From positions 1-64,000 of the forward strand of contig NZ_FMAF01000024.1 of assembly GCF_900094565.1 (NCBI RefSeq): a DNA stretch of 64,000 nucleotides, in the 5' to 3' direction. Below the pieces are notes generated by a model. That model did no database searches and was not told the origin of the DNA. It saw nothing but the letters and a program-made list of their open reading frames with translations. The position numbers and the translations under genes were made by a program. Below are positions 8,413-18,776 of this stretch, piece by piece (position 1 is the first letter of the stretch; each line of letters opens with the position of its first letter). The stretch comes from Martinezella lusitana (GTDB lineage: Bacteria > Pseudomonadota > Alphaproteobacteria > Rhizobiales > Rhizobiaceae).

Positions 8413-9279
8413 ATGAGGTTCAAGGTTCTTGCCGCGAGCATGCTGGCCGCACTCGTTGCGTTGCCGGCCATCGCGGAGGCAGCGGAAGGCTTTGCCACCG
8501 CAAATGTCAACATGCGGTCAGGCCCGAGCACCGCTTATCCGGCAGTGACCATGATCCCTGTCGGCGTGCCGCTGCGGATCAATGGCTGCCTCAACGAGAC
8601 GCCCTGGTGCGACGTCTCGTTCTACGGTGGTCGCGGATGGGTCGCCGGCCGCTATATTCAGGCGACCTACCAGTCGCGTCGTATCTATGTCGATCCGCAA
8701 TATTATCGCCCACTCGGTATTCCGACCGTGGTCTTCAACTTCGATGACTATTGGGGTCGTTATTATCGCGGCCGCGACTTCTACCGTGATCGCGATCGCT
8801 GGCGGCGCGGTCCCGGTTGGGTCGATCGTCGCCCGGATCGCAGTCCGGGATGGGACGGTGGATCAAACTGGAATGACGGACAGGATCGCAATTGGGACCG
8901 CCGTCCCGATCGCAATCGCGACTGGAACAGCGGATCGGACTGGAATGACGGACAGGATCAGAACTGGGATCGCCGCCCCGACCGTAATCGCGACGGCAAT
9001 CGGGACTGGGGCCGCCAGCAGCCGGACAACAACCAGGATTTTGGCAGCCGGCCGGATCGCCGGCGCGACAATAACCGCCCCGACAACCAGCCGCGCCCCG
9101 AACCGCAGCAGCGACAGCCTCAAGCTCAACCGCAGCCCCAGCCCCAGCCGCAGCCGCAGCCGCAGAATAATCCGCGGCCGAATGCCGGTGCCCCGGGTCC
9201 TTATAGCCCTGACCATACGGATCCCTGCCCGGCGTCGGAACCGAACTGCCGCATGTCGGTAAGAGGTTCAAACCGCTGA
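8413..9279 (+). CDS. Exported SH3-domain protein with Asp/Arg/Trp-rich repeats and a Pro-Gln tail
   Basis: Cell-envelope protein of unknown function. The signal peptide covers about residues 1-24, followed by a bacterial SH3 domain (about 25-85: VNMRSGPSTAYPAV, then WVAGRYI). After a Tyr-rich linker comes a highly charged region (about 115-215) in which units like WNDGQDxNWDRRPDRNRD recur, then a Pro/Gln tail with alternating PQ. Start is set at ATG 8413, which has GGGAG upstream and opens directly into the signal peptide. SH3b domains of this type bind peptidoglycan or peptides; the repeat region suggests a disordered spacer. A strong terminator follows. 288 aa. Confidence 0.85.
   Translation: MRFKVLAASMLAALVALPAIAEAAEGFATANVNMRSGPSTAYPAVTMIPVGVPLRINGCLNETPWCDVSFYGGRGWVAGRYIQATYQSRRIYVDPQYYRPLGIPTVVFNFDDYWGRYYRGRDFYRDRDRWRRGPGWVDRRPDRSPGWDGGSNWNDGQDRNWDRRPDRNRDWNSGSDWNDGQDQNWDRRPDRNRDGNRDWGRQQPDNNQDFGSRPDRRRDNNRPDNQPRPEPQQRQPQAQPQPQPQPQPQPQNNPRPNAGAPGPYSPDHTDPCPASEPNCRMSVRGSNR
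8848..9012 (+). repeat. Imperfect tandem coding repeats inside the SH3-protein gene
   Basis: Units encoding roughly W-D/N-DGQD-x-NWDRRPDRNRD occur twice almost intact with partial copies on both sides. The DNA repeats keep the same phase, as expected of slippage or recombination. Copy number is likely to differ between strains. Confidence 0.7.
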
Positions 9280-9304
9280 CGGCGTTTTGCGAGACCTAGA
9301 CAAC

Positions 9305-9340
9305 AAAAGGCCGGCGACCCTAAAAGTCGCCGGCCTTTTT
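9305..9340 (+). terminator. Intrinsic terminator of the SH3-protein gene
   Basis: A stem of about 14 bases (AAAAGGCCGGCGAC / GTCGCCGGCCTTTT), a 7-base loop and a T run. The A run on the other flank could make it work in both directions, against leftward transcription of the small ORFs to its right. Confidence 0.9.
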
Positions 9341-9508
9341 GATGCCATGCATAGCAGCTTGAGAAGCTGCCCCGTCTTTATGGCCCGGTGGCGACAGCAC
9401 AATAGGAAATCCCGCGGAATTGATCCGCTTTCAGGTAACGTGCCTATTGCCGCACTACCGCCAGGGCGCAGTTTCGAGCGATCGACGATCCGGCAGCGCG
9501 GAGGCGCT

Positions 9509-9751
9509 TCAATGGGTTTTCAGATGCGCTTCCCGCATTGCCGAGATGAACATCTCACGAGCTTCTTCGACGGATTTGCGGCCATCGATCGCTGCCCGGC
9601 AAACGCTTCTGGCCGCCACATACAGCGGACCGCGGCGGTCCGGCCAAAGATTGGCCATGCAATTCAATGCCTCGGATGGGCCTGTCACAGTCTGGGAACT
9701 ACCTTGAACGAAACCGATCTCGATCGGATTGCTCCATTTGATGTGTCGCAT
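9509..9751 (-). CDS. DUF982-family small protein
   Basis: An 80-aa protein matching the DUF982 pattern common in rhizobia: an N-terminal strand, a central block around EALNCMANLWPDRRGPLYVAARSVCRAAIDG, and a C-terminal helix with AREMFISAMREA. Function is unknown; these proteins usually occur as many small paralogues in Rhizobiaceae. The ATG has an excellent ribosome binding site (GAGGAGGAG, 5 to 6 bases upstream on the minus strand). It reads toward the terminator at 9305-9340. Family assignment is by recall of the motif. Confidence 0.75.
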   Translation of the reverse strand: MRHIKWSNPIEIGFVQGSSQTVTGPSEALNCMANLWPDRRGPLYVAARSVCRAAIDGRKSVEEAREMFISAMREAHLKTH

Positions 9752-9992
9752 GAATACTCCTCCTCACGCGCTACCAACTGCTTGGAACCGCCCTCCAAGA
9801 CGGTCACATGACAATACTATAACTCTGATCAGATCATTCGAAAATACGCAACATTGCGAAGACCATTCGAAGTTTCGAAGCATTCGACCGGTTTCAATCG
9901 GCCGGCCGCTGAGACCCGCGAGACGAATTTCTGCAATAGCTTTTTGGGAAGTGCGGACATCCGCTGGATGCCGTTGCGAGCTGGCGTGCAAC

Positions 9993-10115
9993 CTATTTCT
10001 CGCGGGCGATACGCTTTGCCTCGTCGGGCGAGAAGCCGGCCCGGCGGGCGAGCCGCTCCAGTCCGAATATCCGATCGATCTGGTCGACCAACCACAATTC
10101 AAAACGCTTCCACAT
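9993..10115 (-). CDS. Hypothetical very small protein (40 aa)
   Basis: Unrecognised 40-residue protein: an amphipathic N-terminus (WKRFELWLVDQIDRIFG) followed by a charged helix. The frame is open upstream to 10187, but the ATG at 10115 has GGAGGAGG about 9 bases before it, which decides the start. It lies 78 bases downstream of another small ORF on the same strand and may be co-transcribed with it. Confidence 0.5.
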   Translation of the reverse strand: MWKRFELWLVDQIDRIFGLERLARRAGFSPDEAKRIAREK

Positions 10116-10193
10116 TGGCGCAGCCTCCTCCGCCGCAAACCGTTCGCTCGCAGCAGCCCACGATGAACATCGCGCCCGGCCCGCCAAGACTGT

Positions 10194-10382
10194 TCAACGA
10201 AACAGCGGCGGCCTCTGCGCATTCGAGAGCAATTCCTGCTTTGTCGCGAAGTCGCCAAACAGCTTTTTCAGCCGGACTTCCTCGTCCTTGCAAATCCGGT
10301 GGCGCCGGGCAAAATCCTCGACACTCCACACCTCCCGCAGCCTGCTCTCGCCAGCTTTCTCTATCTTGATCAATGAACTCAT
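10194..10382 (-). CDS. Hypothetical small protein (62 aa)
   Basis: Unrecognised, charged and soluble, with no membrane segment. Residues 19-50 (WSVEDFARRHRICKDEEVRLKKLFGDFATKQEL) look like a small helical, possibly DNA-binding, unit: helix, turn, helix with basic positions. This is a weak structural impression, not a family match. A GAGGGCGAG ribosome binding site precedes the ATG. It is first in a possible unit with the 40-aa ORF. Confidence 0.55.
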   Translation of the reverse strand: MSSLIKIEKAGESRLREVWSVEDFARRHRICKDEEVRLKKLFGDFATKQELLSNAQRPPLFR

Positions 10383-10726
10383 AGGCTCGCCCTCTCGTTT
10401 TTATGGGACGATAATGCCCGGGACGGCGAAAAGTTCCCTGCGCGCCCCCGTTCTGGATGGGCGAAAGCCGCTATCGCGAGGGCCGGAAATGTTCTTAATC
10501 CCTCCTTAAATCGCCGCATTTACAGTTCAGGCGGGATTTAATGTCTTCGCGAGGGGTTCGTGAACGAACGGCCGGCAGCGCTCCTGTCCGGAGCATCGGG
10601 ATCATTCTTCCAAGATGATAGCCGGCAGACGGGCGATCGCGCGTCCTGAAGGGCATGTGCTGCCGTTGTGATCAGTTCGGCAGCAGACATCGGAACACTG
10701 AAGCATCGAGGTACGACCGGCCCGCA
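10383..10726. other. Divergent intergenic region, no gene seen
   Basis: About 340 bases between the leftward small ORFs and the rightward penicillin-binding protein gene. It must contain promoters for both. The open frame entering the PBP gene from 10655 adds 24 residues with no family similarity, so I leave it out. Confidence 0.4.
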
Positions 10727-13105
10727 ATGGCAGATAAGAAAAAATCACGCCAGAGGATAGATCCATCCTTTTCCAGCGGCCGGGAACGCATCGATGACGG
10801 ATTCAGCGCTGGCGAACGCATCGTTGGCGGCAGACGCTCGTCCCGATATGAAGAGCCGGAGTACGACGAAGACGAGGATGAGGATGAGCCGGTGGTCGAA
10901 AAGCCCCGCCGCTCGCGCAGCCGCCGCAAGCCCGCCCGACGTCCACCGCGCCGCGGTTTTTTCGGGTTCATCCGCACAACGATCTATTGGGGACTGGTGC
11001 TTTGCCTCTGGGCCGGCATCGGTCTTGCTGGCCTTGTCGCCTACTACGGGTCGCGCATGCCGAGCGCCAGCACCTGGGCCATTCCCGAGCGGCCGCCGAA
11101 CGTAAAGATCGCCGGCCTCGACGGAAGCCTGATTGCCAACCGCGGCACGACCGGCGGCGAAGCCTTGGCGCTCAGCGACATGTCGCCCTACATACCCGAA
11201 GCAATCGTCGCCATCGAGGATCGGCGCTTCTATTCCCATTTCGGCTTCGATCCGATCGGTCTAGGCCGCGCCTTCGTGACCAACGTCCTGACGGGACACG
11301 CCGTCCAGGGCGGCTCGACGCTGACGCAGCAACTCGCCAAGAACCTGTTCCTGTCGCCGGATCGCACACTGGAACGCAAGGTGCAGGAAGTGCTGCTTGC
11401 GCTGTGGCTGGAGCATAAATACACCAAGGACCAGATCCTGACGATGTATCTGAACCGCGTCTATTTCGGCTCGAATGCCTATGGCGTCGAGGCGGCCTCG
11501 CGGCGTTACTTCAACAAATCGGCCCGTGACGTGAACCTCGGCGAGGCCGCCATGTTGGCCGGCCTTGTCAAGGCGCCGTCGCGGCTGTCGCCCGCCCGTG
11601 ATCCCGCCGCCGCGGAGGCTCGAGCCCAGCTGGTGCTGCAGGCCATGCAGGATCAGGGCTTCATCAGCGAGGCCGACATCAAGACCGCGATGTCGCAGCC
11701 GCCGACACGCTCGAAGAGCTACTGGAGCGGCGCGGAAAACTACGTCGCTGACATGGTCATGGATCAGCTTCCGAAGCTGATCGGCAGCGACATCAAGGAT
11801 GACCTGATCGTCGACACCACCCTTGACATGTCGCTCGAGGAGAAGGCCGAAAAGGCGCTGAATGACGTGCTCGCCAAGGATGGCAAGAAGCTCAACGCAT
11901 CCCAGGCCTCGCTTGTGTCCGTCGATGCGACGGGCGCCATCCGCGCGCTGGTCGGCGGTCGCGACTATGCACAGAGCCAGTTCAATCGCGCCGTCACCGC
12001 CAAGCGCCAGCCGGGCTCGGCCTTCAAGCCCTTCGTCTATACCGCGGCATTGGAAATGGGGCTAACGCCCAATTCGATCCGCAACGACGCGCCGATCAAG
12101 ATCGGCAACTGGGCACCGGAGAATTACGAGCAGCGCTACAGCGGCCCCGTGACGCTTGCCACCGCGGTGGCGCAGTCGCTGAACACGGTTGCCGCGCAGC
12201 TCGTCGCCGAGGTCGGGGCGGACCAAGTGATCAAGGTGGCCCACAGGCTCGGCATCGAATCCGACCTGCAAGCCAACGCCTCCATCGCGCTCGGCACGTC
12301 GGAGGTATCGCTGCTGGAACTGACCTCCGCTTACGCCGCCTTCATGAACGGCGGCTTCAAGGCGACACCCTACGTCGTGACCAAGGTCACGACCGCAGGC
12401 GGCAAGGTTCTCTACCAGGCCAATGTCGCCAATCCGCCACGCGTGATGAACCCGGATATCGTCGCCAACATGAACGCCATGATGGCCGGCGTCATCGCAT
12501 ATGGAACCGGCAAGTCGGCCCGCATTCCCGGCTGGCAGGCCGCCGGCAAGTCCGGAACGACGCAATCCTTCCGCGATGCGCTGTTCGTCGGATTTACCAG
12601 CCATCTGACCACCGGCGTCTGGTTCGGCAACGACGACGGCAAGTCGATGCGCAAGGTCACGGGCGGCGGGTTGCCGGCCAGGGCATGGAAGGATTTCATG
12701 ATCGCCGCGCACAAGGGCTTGACACCGGCACCGATCTTCGGTGGCGGCCAGATCATCGACAATGGCTTGCCCGTGGCGCAATCGGCGCCGAATGCCGACC
12801 AGCCCACGACGATCGGCAATATCATTTCCGGCACGTCCGGCGGCGGGCAGGCGATTCAGCAGCCGACGCTGCAACAGCGGCCGTCGCAGCAGCCGATCCA
12901 GCCGCAGATCGTCAACCAGACCGTTGCCAACGACGACCCGCAGGATCTGCCGCCGGCCAATCTGACCGACGACACCAACCCTTACAGCTCGAACACCTAC
13001 GACACCGGCGACATCCCCCCTGCCGATGTGGGCGATACCAGCCCCCACACGGCGACGGTGCGACCGCATCGTTCCTCGCTTCTCGACGTCATTCTGGGCC
13101 AATAA
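10727..13105 (+). CDS. Class A penicillin-binding protein (PBP1 family, transglycosylase-transpeptidase)
   Basis: Bifunctional inner-membrane enzyme that polymerises and cross-links peptidoglycan. A basic and acidic cytoplasmic tail of about 77 residues leads to one TM helix (about 84-106). The GT51 domain has catalytic Glu164 in EDRRFYSHFGFD and the QGGSTLTQQLAKN block (194-206). The transpeptidase domain has Ser431 in SAFK, a later SLN (SxN) and KSGTT. A Gln/Pro-rich disordered C-terminal tail of about 120 residues follows. Start at ATG 10727 rather than 10655. The gene appears monocistronic. 792 aa is on the long side because of the tail. Confidence 0.93.
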   Translation: MADKKKSRQRIDPSFSSGRERIDDGFSAGERIVGGRRSSRYEEPEYDEDEDEDEPVVEKPRRSRSRRKPARRPPRRGFFGFIRTTIYWGLVLCLWAGIGLAGLVAYYGSRMPSASTWAIPERPPNVKIAGLDGSLIANRGTTGGEALALSDMSPYIPEAIVAIEDRRFYSHFGFDPIGLGRAFVTNVLTGHAVQGGSTLTQQLAKNLFLSPDRTLERKVQEVLLALWLEHKYTKDQILTMYLNRVYFGSNAYGVEAASRRYFNKSARDVNLGEAAMLAGLVKAPSRLSPARDPAAAEARAQLVLQAMQDQGFISEADIKTAMSQPPTRSKSYWSGAENYVADMVMDQLPKLIGSDIKDDLIVDTTLDMSLEEKAEKALNDVLAKDGKKLNASQASLVSVDATGAIRALVGGRDYAQSQFNRAVTAKRQPGSAFKPFVYTAALEMGLTPNSIRNDAPIKIGNWAPENYEQRYSGPVTLATAVAQSLNTVAAQLVAEVGADQVIKVAHRLGIESDLQANASIALGTSEVSLLELTSAYAAFMNGGFKATPYVVTKVTTAGGKVLYQANVANPPRVMNPDIVANMNAMMAGVIAYGTGKSARIPGWQAAGKSGTTQSFRDALFVGFTSHLTTGVWFGNDDGKSMRKVTGGGLPARAWKDFMIAAHKGLTPAPIFGGGQIIDNGLPVAQSAPNADQPTTIGNIISGTSGGGQAIQQPTLQQRPSQQPIQPQIVNQTVANDDPQDLPPANLTDDTNPYSSNTYDTGDIPPADVGDTSPHTATVRPHRSSLLDVILGQ

Positions 13106-13256
13106 AAACGTAATTTTCAGCCTTGCCGCTTGCATGGCCGCGGCAAGGCTGATCTGATATAGGATTGCATGAAATCCACAGGCCCGCGGACGGCCCCGGC
13201 ATGTGGAATTTGGGCGACAAACCATTCGTTTTGCTGGATTCCAGGTCATTTCCTGC

Positions 13257-13285
13257 CTTGCAGTCAGTAAAACCGCTACTTATAT
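13257..13285 (+). promoter_or_regulatory. Candidate RpoH (sigma32-type) heat-shock promoter of dnaK
   Basis: CTTG (13257-13260), an 18-base spacer and CTTATAT (13279-13285). This matches the alphaproteobacterial RpoH pattern of CTTG followed 17-18 bases later by CYTATNT, and sits 111 bases before the dnaK start. The boxes are seen directly; sigma factor assignment follows from the consensus and the target gene. Confidence 0.7.
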
Positions 13286-13396
13286 ACGCCGCATCACCGC
13301 AGTCATGGCTGCGCAATCCTCAAGACCATCCCGTAAGGGGCTGTCAATGGAATGCCTGGCAGGGGTTCCGATAGCTTGCTTCAAGGAGAGAATGAC

Positions 13397-15313
<1,917 letters not shown>

Positions 15314-15349
15314 GCGCGAACCGAAAGGTTCTCGAGGAGCTACTGCGCC

Positions 15350-15468
15350 GCGCGTCCTTTTGGACGCGCAAAGGGCGCAGCGGAATTTAAAGTGGCGCAT
15401 AAGCCTTTCCTTAAACCCTATCAATTTAAGGGGTTGTGCGCATGATCCGGCTGCCTTCGGGCAGCCGG
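15350..15468 (+). promoter_or_regulatory. Two hairpins between dnaK and dnaJ
   Basis: The spacer holds two perfect stems: GCGCGTCC / GGACGCGC (15350-15369) and CCGGCTGCC / GGCAGCCGG (15447-15468). Neither is followed by a T run, so they are not ordinary terminators. They may stabilise the dnaK mRNA end or set the dnaK:dnaJ ratio by processing. The function is inference. Confidence 0.45.
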
Positions 15469-15495
15469 AAATCCATTTCCGGGGTCTAATCCTTA

Positions 15496-16641
15496 ATGGC
15501 AAAAGCGGATTTTTACGAGACATTGGGCGTCTCAAAGACGGCGGACGAGAAAGAGCTGAAGAGCGCCTTTCGCAAGCTGGCGATGCAATTTCATCCGGAC
15601 AAGAACCCGGACGACAGCAGCGCCGAGCGGAAGTTCAAGGAAATCAACGAAGCCTACGAAACGCTCAAGGATCCGCAGAAGCGCGCGGCCTATGATCGCT
15701 ATGGCCACGCGGCTTTCGAGCACGGCGGCATGGGCGGCGGAGGCGGTTTTGGTGCCGGCTTTGGCGGCGGTGGTTTCTCCGATATTTTCGAGGATATTTT
15801 CGGCGAGATGATGGGTGGCGGCCGCGCACGCGGACGTTCCTCCGGCGGTCGCGAGCGCGGCGCCGATCTTCGCTACAATATGGAAATCTCGCTCGAGGAA
15901 GCCTTCGTCGGCAAGACGGCGCAGATCCGCGTGCCGACCTCGCTCACCTGCGACGTCTGTTCCGGCTCCGGTGCCAAGCCCGGCACGCAGCCGAAGACCT
16001 GCGGCACCTGCCAGGGCTCCGGCCGGGTGCGCGCCGCACAGGGCTTCTTCTCCGTCGAACGCACCTGCCCGACCTGCCATGGCCGCGGCCAGATCATTCC
16101 CGATCCCTGCACCAAGTGTCATGGCCAGGGCCGCGTGACCGAAGAGCGTTCGCTCTCCGTCAACATTCCGGCCGGCATCGAGGACGGCACGCGTATCCGC
16201 CTGCAGGGCGAAGGCGAAGCGGGTCTTCGTGGCGGGCCTGCGGGCGACCTCTACATCTTCCTTTCCGTCAAGCCGCATGAGTTCTTCCAGCGCGACGGCG
16301 CCGACCTTTATTGCGCGGTGCCCATCTCGATGACGACGGCCGCGCTTGGCGGCACCTTCGATGTGGCGACGCTCGACGGCACGAAATCGCGCGTCACCGT
16401 TCCCGAGGGCACGCAGGTCGGCAAGCAGTTTCGCTTGAAGGCCAAGGGCATGCCAGTGCTGCGCTCGAGCCAGGTCGGCGATCTCTATATCCAGATCCAG
16501 ATCGAGACGCCGCAGAAACTGACCAAGCGCCAGCGCGAACTCCTACAGGAATTCGAGCAGATCTCGTCAAAGGACAACAATCCCGAATCGACGGGCTTCT
16601 TTGCCCGCATGAAGGATTTCTTCGATACCTTCAGCGATTGA
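15496..16641 (+). CDS. dnaJ: Chaperone protein DnaJ (Hsp40)
   Basis: Co-chaperone stimulating DnaK ATPase. J domain at residues 1-70 with the HPD triad (FHPDKNP), then a Gly/Phe-rich linker (about 76-105). The zinc-binding domain carries four CxxCxGxG repeats (CDVCSGSG, CGTCQGSG, CPTCHGRG, CTKCHGQG), followed by the C-terminal substrate-binding domains. 381 aa is the full type A length. It lies downstream of dnaK in the same direction and is probably in the same heat-shock unit, closed by the terminator at 16666. Confidence 0.97.
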   Translation: MAKADFYETLGVSKTADEKELKSAFRKLAMQFHPDKNPDDSSAERKFKEINEAYETLKDPQKRAAYDRYGHAAFEHGGMGGGGGFGAGFGGGGFSDIFEDIFGEMMGGGRARGRSSGGRERGADLRYNMEISLEEAFVGKTAQIRVPTSLTCDVCSGSGAKPGTQPKTCGTCQGSGRVRAAQGFFSVERTCPTCHGRGQIIPDPCTKCHGQGRVTEERSLSVNIPAGIEDGTRIRLQGEGEAGLRGGPAGDLYIFLSVKPHEFFQRDGADLYCAVPISMTTAALGGTFDVATLDGTKSRVTVPEGTQVGKQFRLKAKGMPVLRSSQVGDLYIQIQIETPQKLTKRQRELLQEFEQISSKDNNPESTGFFARMKDFFDTFSD

Positions 16642-16665
16642 GCAGCGAATCAAATCGCTTCCCAT

Positions 16666-16695
16666 AAAACCGGCCGGTGATTCGGCCGGTTTTTT
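16666..16695 (+). terminator. Intrinsic terminator after dnaJ
   Basis: Stem AAAACCGGCCG / CGGCCGGTTTT with a 6-base loop and six T, starting 25 bases past the dnaJ stop. Confidence 0.9.
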
Positions 16696-16717
16696 CGTTT
16701 GCGGCCGAATCACCAGC

Positions 16718-16772
16718 CCTAGTGGCTCGAGACGGCCCTACGGGCCTCCTCACCATGAGGGCTGATGTGCAC
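16718..16772. repeat. Mosaic palindromic element fragment (same family as at 29.4 kb)
   Basis: Contains a GTGGCTCGAGAC segment and a CCTCACCATGAGG palindrome, the same modules as the longer elements at 29353-29515. These resemble the intergenic mosaic elements (RIME-type) known in Rhizobium; family naming is from memory. It lies between the dnaJ terminator and recF. Confidence 0.55.
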
Positions 16773-16841
16773 GGCAAAATCCTTGCGCTCGGGCGATGTT
16801 CGGCATACCCCTCGGCCACCGACTAAGAATCTGAAAGACCG

Positions 16842-17969
16842 ATGCCGCACAAGGTTTTCATCTCGCGCCTGAAGCTTACCGACTTCCGCAATTATGCGGC
16901 GGCCGCACTTGCGCTTGACGAGCGGCATGTGGTGCTGACCGGTGACAACGGCGCCGGCAAGACCAATCTCATGGAGGCGGTTTCTCTTCTCTCGCCCGGG
17001 CGTGGCCTGCGGCGTGCAGCCTATGCGGATATCACTCGCGTCCGTGCGCTGGGTGGATTTTCGATCTTTGCCGAACTCGAAGGCATCGAGGGCTCAGTCG
17101 AGATCGGCACCGGCATCGACGCGACAGACGAGGCGGCGACCCGCAAATTGCGAATCAACGGCACGGCGGCCAAGACCGTGGACGAGTTGACCGATCATCT
17201 ACGCGTTCTCTGGTTGACGCCGGCCATGGACGGCCTCTTCACTGGCGGCTCTTCCGAACGCCGCCGCTTCCTCGACCGGCTGGTGCTGTCGCTCGATCCC
17301 GCCCATGGCCGTCGTGCCAGCGATTTCGAGCGCGCGATGCGCAGCCGCAACAAGCTGCTGTCCGAGGGCCGGTTCGATCCTTCCTGGCTTGCCGGCATCG
17401 AGGAGCAGATGGCGAGCCTCGGCATCGCCATGGCGATCGCGCGGCAGGAGATGCTCGGCCTTCTTTCGCGGCTGATCGCCGAAACGCGCGAGGCAACGCC
17501 ATTTCCCTCGGCGGCTCTTGAACTTTCCGGCTTCCTCGACGGGCAATTCGACCGGCCGGCCGTCGATCTCGAGGATCATTACGCCGCCCTGCTGCGCGAG
17601 GGACGCTACCGCGATGCGGCGGCCGGGCGAACGCTGGATGGGCCGCACCGAGCCGACCTGCTGGTGCGCCATCGCGAAAAAGACATGGAGGCGGAACGCT
17701 GCTCGACCGGCGAGCAGAAGGCCCTGCTTGTCGGCCTGATCCTCGCCCATGCGCGCCTCGTCGGCAATCTGACCGGGCACGCGCCGATCCTGCTGCTTGA
17801 CGAGATTGCCGCGCATCTCGACGAGGGCCGGCGCGCCGCACTGTTCGATCTCATTGATGGGCTCGGCGGACAGGCGTTCATGACCGGCACGGACAAGGCG
17901 ATGTTTTCAGCGCTCGGCGAACGCGCGCAGTTCTTTACCGTAGCGCATGGCGGCATTACAAAATCCTAG
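16842..17969 (+). CDS. recF: DNA replication and repair protein RecF
   Basis: SMC-like ATPase of the RecFOR pathway, helping load RecA at gaps. Walker A GDNGAGKTN (about residues 35-43) follows the conserved LKLTDFRNY start. The ABC signature region is STGEQKALLVGLILAHA (about 286-302) and Walker B is LLLDEIAAHLD (about 314-324). 375 aa is normal. The gene is not next to dnaN and gyrB as in many bacteria, but stands before a MoeB-like gene, an arrangement I recall from other rhizobia. Confidence 0.95.
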   Translation: MPHKVFISRLKLTDFRNYAAAALALDERHVVLTGDNGAGKTNLMEAVSLLSPGRGLRRAAYADITRVRALGGFSIFAELEGIEGSVEIGTGIDATDEAATRKLRINGTAAKTVDELTDHLRVLWLTPAMDGLFTGGSSERRRFLDRLVLSLDPAHGRRASDFERAMRSRNKLLSEGRFDPSWLAGIEEQMASLGIAMAIARQEMLGLLSRLIAETREATPFPSAALELSGFLDGQFDRPAVDLEDHYAALLREGRYRDAAAGRTLDGPHRADLLVRHREKDMEAERCSTGEQKALLVGLILAHARLVGNLTGHAPILLLDEIAAHLDEGRRAALFDLIDGLGGQAFMTGTDKAMFSALGERAQFFTVAHGGITKS

Positions 17970-18005
17970 CACCTTAAAACCGCCGATCATGATAGAATTG
18001 CCGCC

Positions 18006-18776
18006 ATGGATCCTTTAACCTCAGACGAAATCGCCCGTTATCAGCGCCATATCCTGCTGCCCGAAATCGGTGGCGCCGGCCAGCAGAAATTGAAGGCCGC
18101 GCGTGTCCTGGTGATCGGCGCGGGCGGGCTCGGTGCGCCTGTATTGCAATATCTTGCGGCCGCCGGCGTCGGTACGCTCGGCATTACCGACGACGACCGC
18201 GTCTCGCTGTCCAACCTGCAGCGGCAGGTGATTCATGACACCGGCACCATCGGCGAATTGAAGACGCAAAGTGCGGCTGACGCCATCGCAAGGCTCAACC
18301 CGCATGTGCGGACCGTCCGTTTCGAGGAGCGTTTCTCCGCCGACACGGCTGCGCGGCATCTCGCCGGTTTCGATCTCGTCATCGACGGCTCCGACAATTT
18401 CGACACGCGCTATGCCGCAGCCGACGCGACTGAAGCCGCCCACCTGCCGCTCGTGACCGGCGCAGTCGGGCGATTCGACGGGTCCGTGACGACGTTGAAG
18501 CCCTATGAGAACGGCACCGACGGCGCGCCCAATCCGCGCTATCGCGATCTCTTCCCGGCACCGCCGCCGGAAGGCCTAATTCCAAGCTGCGCCGAGGCCG
18601 GCATCATCGGTGCACTGACCGGCGTCATCGGCACGCTGATGGCGATGGAGGCGATCAAGCTCATGACCGGCATCGGCGAACCGCTGATCGGCCGACTGCT
18701 GCTCTACGATGCGCTCACGGCGCGCTTCGAGACCATTCGTTATCGCCGCAAACGCAGCAAGGTGGCAGCGGAATGA
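18006..18776 (+). CDS. moeB: MoeB/ThiF/HesA-family adenylyltransferase lacking the zinc cysteines
   Basis: E1-like enzyme that adenylates the C-terminal Gly of a small sulfur carrier (MoaD in molybdopterin synthesis, or ThiS). Nucleotide-binding loop GAGGLGAPVLQYLAAAGVG (about 38-56), the DDDRVSLSNLQRQ block (62-74) and the DGSDNFDTR block (127-135). The only cysteine is Cys195 in the SCAEAGIIGAL motif. The two CxxC pairs that bind structural zinc in E. coli MoeB are absent (the first is replaced by PRYRD, the C-terminus has none). The carrier protein served is therefore uncertain. Overlaps the next gene by 4 bases. Confidence 0.85.
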   Translation: MDPLTSDEIARYQRHILLPEIGGAGQQKLKAARVLVIGAGGLGAPVLQYLAAAGVGTLGITDDDRVSLSNLQRQVIHDTGTIGELKTQSAADAIARLNPHVRTVRFEERFSADTAARHLAGFDLVIDGSDNFDTRYAAADATEAAHLPLVTGAVGRFDGSVTTLKPYENGTDGAPNPRYRDLFPAPPPEGLIPSCAEAGIIGALTGVIGTLMAMEAIKLMTGIGEPLIGRLLLYDALTARFETIRYRRKRSKVAAE

